DNA of 64,000 nt from Brucella sp. BE17 (GCF_039545455.1 NZ_CP154468.1:1054001-1118000); one strand, 5' to 3'; numbered from the stretch's first letter, positions 53,904 through 63,449 are shown. Numbers and translations: made by a program. The notes: a model not told the origin generated them from the letters alone.

Positions 53904-56285
53904 TCATCCGCGTTCAGGATGGAGCTCCGGCAGAGCTTTGAAAGATGCCTTGACCGGGCCGTCCAGCATTTCTCGAGCAAAGTCGGACCTGTCACCGTCC
54001 TCGATATCCGCGAGGTATTGCAGAGCGATTTGTACTCGGGCCACTAGAGCCAACGAGTTCCGTCGACAGGCCTCATTGATCCAGTCGGCTGCGACCCGAA
54101 ACTCACGATAGAAAAATTCAAAGAGAGCGAAAGTAATGGGCTCGACGATGCCTTCGAGGTGGCACACGATCGAACCTTCACCCGGGACATCATGGACGCG
54201 CACGGCATTGAATTCTACTTCGGGGCCGACTGATCGCAGGACCACGGGGGCTGAGGCGACCTCCAAGAGAATAGCCGTGTCGATGCGCTCGTCGACGCCG
54301 TCGATCCTGGCTACCGACGGCACCATCGCAAGATGGGACAGGATCATCCAGCTGTGGAAGTCGTGGTATATTTCGCCCGGTGTTTCTTCGGGGTCTAATT
54401 CGATGCGGCCGTGTCTGCCGTTCGCTTCGACGAGTAGTGAACCGTCTTCGGTTACCGTGAAGTCGACAAGGCCTATTCCCGGTTGATAAGTTGCGAAACG
54501 GGCCCCGGGCTGCACGGTCTGCAGGGTGGGTCGTGTTTCCGCGAGCGCCAACACGAGATCTAGGGATAGCCCAAACCCACTACTTGCGGCGTCTAGAATC
54601 GCCTGGGCGGTCACAATATCGCCCAGCGGCAGATTAGAAGATGCGCCTGTGAGCCATCTAGCCGCCGTGGACGGATCCGATAGTTCCGATTGGGTCAGTT
54701 CATGAGCGATCAGGGCCGCCAGTTCGCTGGCCAACAATTCGGGGAGCCGCACGATCAAGACCGGCTCACCCGACGGTTGCATCGCCGGCTTGAGGTAGCC
54801 GTCTTTGACCAGGCGCTTGATTGTGGCATCCGTGAGCCTCTTGGTCAGCTTCTTTTTACGGACCATGAAGACGCCCATGGATTGCAGGACAAGCGCGATT
54901 GGACGCTTCCTACTGCGGGCGTCATCAAGCACGGCCCGGGCTATTTCATGAAACTGATGGCGCAGTTCCTGACCGAGAAACGCTTCTCGAGCGTGGGCGA
55001 TTATCTCAAGGCCCATCAGGGGCGCGAGACTCACGCCCCAGTTGGGATCACCAAATTTGGCGTTCTGCATGACGCTCCAGACGCGCATTCGCAACGCCCA
55101 CGGAAAGCGCAATTCGCGGGCCGATTGCGCGCCGCGCATCAACCATATGCGCATGTCCGACAACATGTCGACCGCCGCGCGGAACTCGGCGTCGCTCATC
55201 CGATCCACGGCAATCCGAGTGGCACGACGCCCGATCTGTGATTGATCGCGACCGCCTTTGCTCTCGAGGATGCGATGGACTGCGGAGTCGTCAAACGTCA
55301 CAACCACTCGCAGACCAACACCGAAGCGGCTGGAGCTGAGATCCTCTATCTCGGCAACGGCCTTCTTGTCCCTAGGGTCGATACCGTCCAGTGCCAGAAC
55401 CAGATGCGGATTCTGGTCGCCCCGCGAAAGTTGCATTAACCACGCCCGGGCTTCCTCTTTTGTCACGGGCCAGTTCAGTTGATTGGCTAACCGATCGGCG
55501 ACGGCCTGAACAATGCCGCTACGTCCGACTTCGATCAAAAGGGTGGCGAACCGGTCTGCCTTCCGGGTTCGGCCCGCTAGGTCGCGCAGAATGTTGCTTT
55601 TGCCGATGAGCGGCGGACCTTCGATCAGGATCAGGCGCTTTCCTTCCTCAAGCAGATCGATCGCTTCTTCAGTCGCCTCGCGTTGGATTAGGAAGTCTTT
55701 GGTGAATGGGAGACCGGGATTGTCGGAAGTGGCGGTTAGATCCTCAATGGTAGCATCGCTGAGCTGCTCTACCGCCTGCCGCCAGATCGTGGGTTCGTTC
55801 CCCATCAATGTCTGGATCGCCTGCTTCAGGTTCCCGGCAGCGAGCCGCGCGGCGGCATTTACGGTCGCGACAAATTGGGTTTTCGTGAGCGTGTCGGCTT
55901 CGAGGCACTGTCCGGTGTAGCTGTCGAAGATGCGGGTTTCATCGCCATTGGTCACGATGACGATGGGCGCCATCGGATCGAGTACCCGCGCGTAGGAGAG
56001 ACCTTGTGCTTCATCCTCGGCGGACAAGGCGTTGCCCTCCCGCTTTAGCTCGAGGACGGCCAGGGGCACGCCACCCTTCTCAAGAACGATGTCTGATCGC
56101 GCCTGCTTGTCGTAGCTGTCGGTGTTGTCGACATCGATTCTCGAGCGTCCAAAGGTGAACGAGAACTTGACCTGGTGTCTCACGTGAGCGGGGTCGAGCC
56201 ACGGGAAGACCCGCATGACAGTGCCGCGGATTGCCGCTTCAAGATCGGTCTCGGTCTTCTTCTTGGTCAGTTTGTTCGCTGGCAT
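53904..56285 (-). CDS. HsdR_N-like nuclease fused to a P-loop ATPase, single-gene defence candidate
   Basis: 793 residues. N-terminal type I restriction-like PD-(D/E)xK domain (about 12-135): RSDIVLEKGGVPLAVLELKR gives D65 and ELK 79-81, then IVIVTNGDETRIFD. ATPase: LILIEGPPLIGKSNILRD with Walker A 223-230 and Walker B HLVLALDGIDPRD near 297. The C-terminal 400 residues are unrecognised. The plan of nuclease, STAND-like ATPase and variable C-terminus is the same as in Avs-like sensors but much smaller. It is isolated between boundary copies E and F, i.e. a one-gene module. It has no methylase or helicase partner, so it is not a normal restriction system. Confidence 0.75.
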   Translation of the reverse strand: MPANKLTKKKTETDLEAAIRGTVMRVFPWLDPAHVRHQVKFSFTFGRSRIDVDNTDSYDKQARSDIVLEKGGVPLAVLELKREGNALSAEDEAQGLSYARVLDPMAPIVIVTNGDETRIFDSYTGQCLEADTLTKTQFVATVNAAARLAAGNLKQAIQTLMGNEPTIWRQAVEQLSDATIEDLTATSDNPGLPFTKDFLIQREATEEAIDLLEEGKRLILIEGPPLIGKSNILRDLAGRTRKADRFATLLIEVGRSGIVQAVADRLANQLNWPVTKEEARAWLMQLSRGDQNPHLVLALDGIDPRDKKAVAEIEDLSSSRFGVGLRVVVTFDDSAVHRILESKGGRDQSQIGRRATRIAVDRMSDAEFRAAVDMLSDMRIWLMRGAQSARELRFPWALRMRVWSVMQNAKFGDPNWGVSLAPLMGLEIIAHAREAFLGQELRHQFHEIARAVLDDARSRKRPIALVLQSMGVFMVRKKKLTKRLTDATIKRLVKDGYLKPAMQPSGEPVLIVRLPELLASELAALIAHELTQSELSDPSTAARWLTGASSNLPLGDIVTAQAILDAASSGFGLSLDLVLALAETRPTLQTVQPGARFATYQPGIGLVDFTVTEDGSLLVEANGRHGRIELDPEETPGEIYHDFHSWMILSHLAMVPSVARIDGVDERIDTAILLEVASAPVVLRSVGPEVEFNAVRVHDVPGEGSIVCHLEGIVEPITFALFEFFYREFRVAADWINEACRRNSLALVARVQIALQYLADIEDGDRSDFAREMLDGPVKASFKALPELHPERG

Positions 56286-56519
56286 TAGAGTCGGCTCGGT
56301 TTGGATCGGAGAAACGTACTCTGCGTCTGAAAAAGTGTCGAGAAGCGGATCGTCACTGAATCGTCGCCTCCCATCAGAATGGGGACGGCGGATAGGGCGA
56401 GGACATCCCCGGGCTTTTTGCTCTATCCGAGCGCAACTGGAAGGCTGGCGGGTGGATAGCGCTCAGCAAGCCCGTGCGAGTTGCCTACTATGGAAAAGGC
56501 GACCAACCAGGCTGAAAAC

Positions 56520-56670
56520 GATACGAACTATTTTGCCGCCAAACACCGCCGTATATGCGTTTTTTCGCTCGTAGGTAATTTACCGCTCTACTCTTGGGCA
56601 TAGTCTTGGCGGTTACCGGCGGTAATAGAGGGCAATCGGCGGTATTTGGCGCACCGCACGGGATTCGAAC
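56520..56670. repeat. module-boundary element copy F (ends in a second T-arm-like motif)
   Basis: GATACGAACTATTTTGCCGC, CAAACACCGCCGTATATGCG, then GGCGGTTACCGGCGGTAATA, GAGGGCAATCGGCGGTATTT and GGCGCACCGCACGGGATTCG ending GATTCGAAC. So it starts and ends with the same T-arm-like motif, which suggests tandem units, and it lacks the ATAGCCCTCT tail. On the complementary strand the end reads GTTCGAATCCCGTGCGGTGC GCCA (in two pieces), resembling a tRNA 3' end without the rest of a cloverleaf. The whole gap 56286-56999 carries no gene. Confidence 0.7.
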
Positions 56671-56999
56671 TTTCTTCTGAGCATTGATATAACTGTATAA
56701 CGTACGTCTGCCTTTGGGAATTCGGCGTTGAGATCTGAATGACCGAAATGAAGGCGCTAAACAGTCCGACCGCTTGCGACCCCTTTGTCGTCGTTTAAAG
56801 AGCATTCTTTGTTGCCGAAACCCGCCGTTCGTCTGAAGGAGGAAGGACAGCAGAGCTGAGGCAGCATACAGACGGACTACCTTTGATTTTAAAAGATTTA
56901 CGAAAAGACTGTAAGTTTGCGAAAATCTAGAGTTTTACCGTGGAAGACTTCAGCAAATCAGTCATGCTAAAGACAGTAGGTTAAATTTAGGAGCATGGC

Positions 57000-57548
57000 G
57001 TGGGTCAGTTGGTTATTCAAACGCATTGGGAAAGGTTGGTTCGTCGCTCCAATCAATTGTTCATTGAAACAGAAGAACGGCTGATCAATGCGAACGCCAA
57101 AGGAGATGCTTACGATGTTCAAGACGCAGCATATGAGGCCCTTCGGACCGGCATGTCTGCTGCGATCTTTCTTTATCATTTCGCGGAGGTTGCGTTTGAA
57201 CGAAAGGCGGTTAACCCGCACCCTGCAAACATTGCTCAAATGCGAACCCTCATAGAAACCCGTTCTCAATCAGTTACAGGTGATGCTCGTCCTGATGACC
57301 ATCGCATTCTAGGCGGCCTCTCAAACGCGGTGAAGCACGCCGAGCTAAAGGACCCAAACATCATTGAGGTTCCTCATACCGGAGTAGTTGTGCGGATTTC
57401 CCACGATAAGCCAACTGTTTTCGATGAAGGCCGTGAAAACGGTACGCCACAGGTTGTCGTAGTGGCGACCGGTGGCGATAGGTCTCTGCGAGCGATCATC
57501 GAAAACGTCAGCAATGGCTGGAATCAAATTCTTGGGGTGCCGGTTTAA
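57000..57548 (+). CDS. unknown 182-residue protein upstream of a RES gene
   Basis: Starts at a GTG (57000). Mostly helical: WERLVRRSNQLFIETEERLI, YEALRTGMSAAIFLYHFAEV and ILGGLSNAVKHAELKDPNII, then a small beta part (TGVVVRISHDKPTV, TPQVVVVATGG). The SNAVKHAEL segment and the overall helical plan recall HEPN-type proteins, but no clear RxxxxH motif is present, so I do not assign it. It precedes the RES-domain gene by about 210 bp on the same strand and may be its partner, in place of a classic Xre antitoxin. Confidence 0.65.
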   Translation: MGQLVIQTHWERLVRRSNQLFIETEERLINANAKGDAYDVQDAAYEALRTGMSAAIFLYHFAEVAFERKAVNPHPANIAQMRTLIETRSQSVTGDARPDDHRILGGLSNAVKHAELKDPNIIEVPHTGVVVRISHDKPTVFDEGRENGTPQVVVVATGGDRSLRAIIENVSNGWNQILGVPV

Positions 57549-57759
57549 GACAACCAATCCTATTTAAGCCGTCTGTTCTCGAGGAAACATCCTGTTCGTT
57601 ACCATTCGTGGATACGATGAGTTCCTTGATCCCGAGAGGAATTGTCGCCCACCGAAAGAGTGGAAAGTGCAGCAGCAATAGGGATCGCTCTTGATCAACA
57701 CGAGGGACGGTGCCATCAACGATGACCAGACAAGCGGCTACTTTGGCTTTGGATTGAGA

Positions 57760-58902
57760 ATGTATGATCATAAAAAGAATGTGTGTTATCTATGTTTTAG
57801 TGATGATGATCTCCGAACGATGATCCGAAGCAACGGCGGTCCGAGGGGCTGCTATTTTTGCCATCGCAAAGATGCTTCTACGATGCCTTTCCAAGAGGTC
57901 GTGGACTTTATTTTGGAACGCATTCAAACTTTCTACGGCAAAGCCGGGGACCAGCTGCCCTATGAGTCTAGGGAAGGCGGCTACCAAGGTTGGCATATCG
58001 ACAGCTACGATATGATCCGCGATCAGATCGGGCTCGACTTGCCTCGTGACAACGACCAGAGCCTATTCCGTGCGATTGTTGACGGCATTGGAGACGACAC
58101 CTGGTGTGAATACGACTGGCTCGTTCTTGAGCCCGACGAAAGCCTGAGGTTCTCATGGGAGCGCTTCTGCGACATAGTTAAGCATCAACGTCGGTTCTTC
58201 TTCCATGATATCGGCAAGTCAGACGGACGCACCCCCGATGCCCGTTCTCCGTTTGAGTTTCTCGAAACAGTCTGTCAGCATGCCGAGAGATCAGGATTGA
58301 TCATCGAAATCGCTGCTGGGCAGACGTTCCATCGAGCACGGGCACGAAAACCGCGCCAACCAATCACCAGTCCTGCAGCACTCGGGCCGCCGCCCGATCA
58401 TTTAGCAACTCAATCAAACCGCATGAACCCGCCCGGAATTTCGATGTTCTACGGTGCGGACAAACGCAAGCTGGCGGTCACTGAAATCAGAAATTCGATG
58501 GCATCGGTTGGCACCTTTACGACCAATCGTCCCATCCGTATTCTCGATCTGGCAAACTTGCCCGATGTTCCCGGGTTCTTTTCGACTGCATACCGTATGG
58601 AGCAACGCATTCTCAGTTTTCTGTCTGATTTTGCCAATCTTATCATCCAGCCCGTCGATAGGAGTGACCGCGTTAATGTCGACTACATTCCTACTCAAGT
58701 TTTTACAGAATTCATCCGAGACTTCGAGTTTGAGAACGGCAAGATCGAGGGGCTTCGCTATCGTAGCGCGACAGGCGAAAAAGGAACGAACTACGTGCTG
58801 TTCGCCGGGCAGAAGGATGTTGTGGATGCAACGCCGCCAGAACCATTCATCACTACGCGTCCCTGGTTGAAGCTTGTCAGGGTTAAGCATGTCCGTCTGT
58901 GA
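57760..58902 (+). CDS. RES-domain protein with Cys4/HEPN-RES_N1-like N-terminus
   Basis: 380 residues from MYDHKKNVCYLCFSDDDLRT (the frame opens 23 codons earlier at a TTG without family match). N-terminal C9/C12 and C31/C34 (GPRGCYFCHRKD) form a likely zinc site, then a helical HEPN/RES_N1-like region. RES core: QTFHRARARKP with the conserved Arg, GISMFYGADKRKLAVTEIRN with the acidic residue, and GLRYRSATGEKGTNYVLFAG at the end. It shares the general plan, not close identity, with the RES protein at 43151. Function inferred: NAD-directed toxin activated during infection. Confidence 0.83.
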   Translation: MYDHKKNVCYLCFSDDDLRTMIRSNGGPRGCYFCHRKDASTMPFQEVVDFILERIQTFYGKAGDQLPYESREGGYQGWHIDSYDMIRDQIGLDLPRDNDQSLFRAIVDGIGDDTWCEYDWLVLEPDESLRFSWERFCDIVKHQRRFFFHDIGKSDGRTPDARSPFEFLETVCQHAERSGLIIEIAAGQTFHRARARKPRQPITSPAALGPPPDHLATQSNRMNPPGISMFYGADKRKLAVTEIRNSMASVGTFTTNRPIRILDLANLPDVPGFFSTAYRMEQRILSFLSDFANLIIQPVDRSDRVNVDYIPTQVFTEFIRDFEFENGKIEGLRYRSATGEKGTNYVLFAGQKDVVDATPPEPFITTRPWLKLVRVKHVRL

Positions 58903-59308
58903 GTATATGACGAAGTAGAATGCACACCGGATCCTGCTGAAAGTGGCCGCTTTATGGGATGTGCCTCCCGGAAGCAGCCCGACCGCATCCCAACCCTTCG
59001 CAGTCATTATTAGTATGAAAAGCGAAACGACCGCTTTCAGCAAACTTTTTGGCAGCCTCAACGACCGGAATTGGAGCGCGCTACTGACCGGCAACTTTCG
59101 ACCCTCCTTATCGCCATTACAGAGGTGTCCGCCGTCGCCCGAAATTTGCCATTCGTTGACGACTTCGACTTTGGATCAACTGGCTTTCCACCCTTGTCCG
59201 GTCTGTAATGATTTCATCGCCAAAGATTTTTTGTGAGCAAAGCAGTCTCTGACTTAAGAATCTGTTGGATCGTGATTATGCTTTCGAAAAAGACCGGGGG
59301 GCGATCTT
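58903..59308. other. intergenic region between RES and helicase-nuclease genes
   Basis: About 400 bp without a recognisable gene. It includes AACGACCGCTTTCAGCAAAC (from about 59026), a sequence related to AACGACCGCTTTGTGAAGCG near 63620. These may be copies of a short dispersed repeat. The helicase promoter is expected at the right end; GGGGGGC before ATG 59309 may serve as its ribosome-binding site. Confidence 0.45.
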
Positions 59309-62300
59309 ATGGATCAGGACGATTTATTTGCAGAGAACTTGACGCTGGACCTTCCAGCACTTCGCCTTGGGCCGGTGCGGGTGACGGTCGGGGTCATTGA
59401 GGCGATTTTACGGTCAGCCTCGACGGTGGATGCGAAACGCGAGGGCGAAGTCTTTGTGTCGGCGCGCCTGAAGGAGCCGCTCTACCGGACAGCTGATGGC
59501 GAGCGGCTGATAGTCACTGCCCGCAAGAATATCGCTCGCCCCAAGGAAGCAGACGGTGTCCTTATGCGAAGCGAGAGCGGCAAGCTCTCTTGGTTACACC
59601 ACTGGCTGATAGAAGAACTTGAGAGCGAAGCCGCGAAACATGGCTGGCCAGAGGTTGTTCGCAGGCGCTCCGAGCAATGGGGCCGGAGATTCTCATTTCG
59701 CTCTGAGCTACAAAACGCAGATGGCAGCGTCGACGAGGATAAGCGTGGTCTTCGTCCTCCGCAGCTAGGCGCTCTGCACGCTATTGGCGCTCACTGGAGC
59801 ATAAATACGCAACCTGCGACCATCGTAATGCCGACCGGTACCGGCAAAACCGAAACGATGCTGGCGGCGCAAGCAGCTTACATTCGCAAGCCATTGCTGG
59901 TTGTGGTGCCATCGGACGCCTTGCGCTCTCAGACCGCGAGAAAGTTTCTTACCTTCGGTCTTCTTCGGTTTCTGAAGGTGCTACCGGACGATGTGCCGAA
60001 CCCCATCGTGGGACTTGTCCGCAAGGTTCCAAAAACGACAGAAGATCTGGATATATTCGAGCGCTGTAACGTCATAGTGGGGACGATGGATTCGCTGGCC
60101 GACAGCGCTGCGGAAGGTGTATGGCCAGAAATTGTCGGGAGGATCGGTGCGCTAGTTATCGACGAAGCCCACCATATCAGCGCTAAACGTTGGATGAGTT
60201 TCCGCGAGGCATTTTCCGGCAAGCCGATCTTGCAGTTCACGGCGACGCCGTTCCGCCGCGACGGGCAATTGGTGGATGGTCACGTGATTTACTCGTACCC
60301 GCTGCACCGGGCGCAGCAGGACAAGTATTTCAAGCCGATCACCTTCGAGGCGGTATATGAAACGCTGGCTTCTAACGCAGATCAGGCGATCGCTGAAACG
60401 GCGGTTGCCCGTTTGCGCGAGGATTTGAGTAATGGGCTCAATCATCTGATGATGGCCCGGTGCGCGCGTATCGAGCGTGCACGTGCCGTATTCCAAATCT
60501 ACAAGGCCATAGCGCCCGACCTAAAACCGTTGCTCGTTCACTCAGACATTGGCGATACACAGCCAGCGATTGATGCCCTGAAGTCTGGTGACAGCCGGAT
60601 CGTCGTCTGCGTCAACATGCTTGGTGAAGGTTTTGACCTGCCGGAGCTCAAGGTCGCGGCAATCCATGACCTACATAAGAGTTTGGCGATTTTGCTGCAA
60701 TTCACCGGCCGGTTCACGCGCACCGCTGCAGAGAATATCGGCAACGCAACGGTCATCGCGAACACCGCCGAGCCCAACGTTTCAGAAGCTCTTGAGCGAC
60801 TCTATAGTGAGGACGCCGACTGGAATGAGTTGCTCAGCGAGTTGAGCTCAGCTGCGGCTCAAGAACATGCGCGGCTGGTGAAATTCCTCAATGAGGCGAA
60901 ACGCCTCGATAGTGGCCCGGACGATGAGGACGTGCCCATTTCGCATAAGCTTCTTAAGCCTGGCATGAGCACGCTCTTCTATCAGGCCGACAAATTCACT
61001 CCGAAGGCATTCTACGACGGACTTCCCTCCTCGATGGTGCCGTATCGTGTCTGGCTACACTCACCTTCCAACACGTTGTTCTTCGTCACTCGCTCCGAAC
61101 CGACAGTCAAATGGAGCCAGTCGAAGTCCGTGAAGGATCGGGCATGGACGTTGTTTGTGCTGCACTATGATGCGGCGCGGAAGCTGCTCTACCTGTCCTC
61201 CTCGGATAAATCTTCGGCATTCCCTGATTTAGCCAAGGCCGTGGGCGCTGGCAAGATCATCAATGGGGATGTGATTTTCAGAGCGATGGGTAGGATCACC
61301 CGGCTCATTTTCCAGAATTTAGGTGTTAAAAAGCACGGTCGCCGCAATCTCTCCTATGCCAGCTACACCGGCGCGGAAGTCGTCACCGCCCTTAGCCAAG
61401 CTGAGAAAAGCGGTTCGCTCAAGGCGCTGCTGAGCGGTATCGGCTGGGAAGGCGGAAAGCAAATCACCATCGGTTGCTCGGCCAAAGGCCGGGTATGGTC
61501 GCGGGAACAAGGGCCGATCCCGCGTTTCAACGAATGGTGCGAAGCGGTGGGCGACAAGCTGCTCGACATTTCAATTGATACGTCCAAGCTAATCGACAAC
61601 GTGCTTTTGCCGACCGAGGTCACCACGCTTCCGAACACTGAATTGCTCAGCATCGAATGGCCCTACGAAATCCTCCGTCAGGCTGAGGAACGTGTCGGGT
61701 TCAGCGACGGTATGCGCGAACAAACGCAAACCATGTTCGAGCTTCGGATTACGGGATCGGACATATTGGCCAACACAATTGATTTTGAGATGATCGAGGC
61801 CACAACGGGCAGCTGGGCATCTTTCAGATACACGCTAGGCGGTGCCGCAGAATTCAAAGTCGAGCAGACTTCCGGTAATCCGCTTACAGTAACGATCGGC
61901 AAACTCTCTGCGTCGCTCCCGAGCTATTTCTCCGACTATCCGCCCCTTTTTCGATTCGTCGATCTCTCGGAGCTCGACGCGAACCTCCTCATCGTCCCGC
62001 AAACGCCTTATGATCTCACGATTGAGGACGACCGGTTCGAGGCCTGGCCTTGGAAGGATGTCGACCATAAGCAGGAGTCGATTTGGAAGAAGGGTGCAGT
62101 TCGCAAGGAGTCCATTCAATGGCACGTCGCGCAGCAATATCTAGAGGAGGATTTTGACGTTGTTTTCGATGACGATGACAGTGGCGAAGCGGCTGATCTT
62201 GTCTGCTTAAAAGTAAACGAGGACTCCATTCGCATGGCTCTCGTACACTGTAAGTTTTCGGGAGGCTCAACGCCTGGCGAGCGTGTGAAGGATGTGATTG

Positions 62301-62614
62301 AAGTTTCATCTCAGGCTTTGCGCTCTGCGCGCTGGATCGGCAAATTTCCGCTGCTCCTGCAGCATCTGAAAGCTCGAAACGAGCCGGAGAAGCGCAGTGG
62401 CCGTCCTACGCGGTTCCTTAAGGGTGATACGACTGACCTCAACCGGATCGTCAAACTCCATCGGTTCCGTCCGATCCAGACTGAGATCCTAATTGCTCAG
62501 CCTGGCTTGTCCAAAGCCAAACGAACCCAGGCGCAATCAACCGTTCTGGCGGCCGGTCTGACCTACGTGAAAGAAACTGTGGGGATCGATATGACAATCA
62601 TCTGTAGCGAGTGA
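59309..62614 (+). CDS. SF2 (DEAD/DEAH) helicase fused to C-terminal PD-(D/E)xK-like nuclease
   Basis: 1101 residues. Helicase motifs: I MPTGTGKTET (174-183), II VIDEAHH (283-289), III FTATPFRRDG (310-319), IV-V region IVVCVNMLGEGFDLPELKVA and VI LLQFTGRFTRTA. The middle (about 530-900) is unrecognised. Near the C-terminus YLEEDFDVVFDDDDSGEAAD, then RMALVHCKFSGG, looks like a restriction-type nuclease core (D ... hCK). The plan resembles type III/I restriction subunits and single-chain defence helicase-nucleases. No methylase is nearby. A small gene follows 142 bp downstream. ATG 59309 is well placed. Confidence 0.82.
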   Translation: MDQDDLFAENLTLDLPALRLGPVRVTVGVIEAILRSASTVDAKREGEVFVSARLKEPLYRTADGERLIVTARKNIARPKEADGVLMRSESGKLSWLHHWLIEELESEAAKHGWPEVVRRRSEQWGRRFSFRSELQNADGSVDEDKRGLRPPQLGALHAIGAHWSINTQPATIVMPTGTGKTETMLAAQAAYIRKPLLVVVPSDALRSQTARKFLTFGLLRFLKVLPDDVPNPIVGLVRKVPKTTEDLDIFERCNVIVGTMDSLADSAAEGVWPEIVGRIGALVIDEAHHISAKRWMSFREAFSGKPILQFTATPFRRDGQLVDGHVIYSYPLHRAQQDKYFKPITFEAVYETLASNADQAIAETAVARLREDLSNGLNHLMMARCARIERARAVFQIYKAIAPDLKPLLVHSDIGDTQPAIDALKSGDSRIVVCVNMLGEGFDLPELKVAAIHDLHKSLAILLQFTGRFTRTAAENIGNATVIANTAEPNVSEALERLYSEDADWNELLSELSSAAAQEHARLVKFLNEAKRLDSGPDDEDVPISHKLLKPGMSTLFYQADKFTPKAFYDGLPSSMVPYRVWLHSPSNTLFFVTRSEPTVKWSQSKSVKDRAWTLFVLHYDAARKLLYLSSSDKSSAFPDLAKAVGAGKIINGDVIFRAMGRITRLIFQNLGVKKHGRRNLSYASYTGAEVVTALSQAEKSGSLKALLSGIGWEGGKQITIGCSAKGRVWSREQGPIPRFNEWCEAVGDKLLDISIDTSKLIDNVLLPTEVTTLPNTELLSIEWPYEILRQAEERVGFSDGMREQTQTMFELRITGSDILANTIDFEMIEATTGSWASFRYTLGGAAEFKVEQTSGNPLTVTIGKLSASLPSYFSDYPPLFRFVDLSELDANLLIVPQTPYDLTIEDDRFEAWPWKDVDHKQESIWKKGAVRKESIQWHVAQQYLEEDFDVVFDDDDSGEAADLVCLKVNEDSIRMALVHCKFSGGSTPGERVKDVIEVSSQALRSARWIGKFPLLLQHLKARNEPEKRSGRPTRFLKGDTTDLNRIVKLHRFRPIQTEILIAQPGLSKAKRTQAQSTVLAAGLTYVKETVGIDMTIICSE

Positions 62615-62756
62615 TGAGTGGCACATCGCCGGACGAAAAAGATGTTCTGCACTACGCCCGCCTTGTGGACCCGGGTGGGAGCCTGCAGTCAGTTAAACTG
62701 AATTTAGCTGCAAGGCCGCGGGTGACAGGCGCTATATTCCACCGATCGCCATTGCG

Positions 62757-63449
62757 ATGACAATTTCCGCACCAACAGAAAAGATTATCCTCATGTCAGA
62801 TGACCCGATCGTCCCACCACAACCCCATCCGAAACGTGCATTGGTGCGCGGTATCGCCGAAGGCGCGGTGGAGATCATACCCGGCGCCAGCCTTCTCACG
62901 AACATCTATGCCGTGACGCACCCGCCGATCGAAGAACTCGAGCGACAGCGTTGGGAGTGGGACATTACTCAGCGCTCGAATGAGCAGGCCGACACGCTTA
63001 AGCGCGTCGTCAGTGCATTTCTCCGGATCAAGGCCAACAGCGAGCAAGCAGGCGCTGCGCAGAAATTGTCGTTTGTACGGGGCGGAATGATCACCACCTT
63101 AGAGGCTATTGGCAGAGAGGGACTATCGGCCCAGTTGGCAGCAGAGCTGCGCTCCAAGCTAGATCAGACTGCGGCCGACGTCGATGATCTTCTGCAGGGA
63201 TTGGACGCTGCAATTCTCGCCATGCGCTACGATGAGCGCAACAGAGAATTCATCGACATCATGCACGAGGCTGTATTCGGTTCGTTCGGCAAGTCGACTA
63301 TACGGAAAGAGATTCAACATCTGCTGGAATCGGGCCAAGCTCCGATTGATCAGCAAAAGGAACTCGCACAGCGTCTCGGTGACAGCATTGATCATTTCAA
63401 TGCCAACCTTGCGAGATTGAGCACTTATGCAACCGCGGTCAATTTATGA
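62757..63449 (+). CDS. unknown 230-residue protein downstream of the helicase-nuclease
   Basis: Starts at ATG 62757 or, perhaps better, at 62793 (MSDDPIVPPQPH). One weakly hydrophobic segment (GIAEGAVEIIPGASLLTNIY, about 35-54) is followed by a long helical, charged region (IEELERQRWEWDITQRSNEQ, LRSKLDQTAADVDDLLQGLD). Same strand as the helicase-nuclease and probably in the same module. I do not recognise a family. It could be a membrane-associated or regulatory partner. Confidence 0.65.
   Translation: MTISAPTEKIILMSDDPIVPPQPHPKRALVRGIAEGAVEIIPGASLLTNIYAVTHPPIEELERQRWEWDITQRSNEQADTLKRVVSAFLRIKANSEQAGAAQKLSFVRGGMITTLEAIGREGLSAQLAAELRSKLDQTAADVDDLLQGLDAAILAMRYDERNREFIDIMHEAVFGSFGKSTIRKEIQHLLESGQAPIDQQKELAQRLGDSIDHFNANLARLSTYATAVNL

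Noticed and set aside
56640..56670. Possible tRNA gene on the minus strand
   Set aside because: Only the T-arm loop and acceptor-like end can be seen. No D-arm or anticodon arm can be formed from the neighbouring bases, so it is described as a boundary-element end and not as a tRNA.
27990..56670. Integron cassette array with attC sites
   Set aside because: The boundary copies show GGCGG/CCGCC symmetry but not the R'' and R' core sites of attC, they are too variable, and the modules are multi-gene in both orientations with own promoters. No integron integrase is present.
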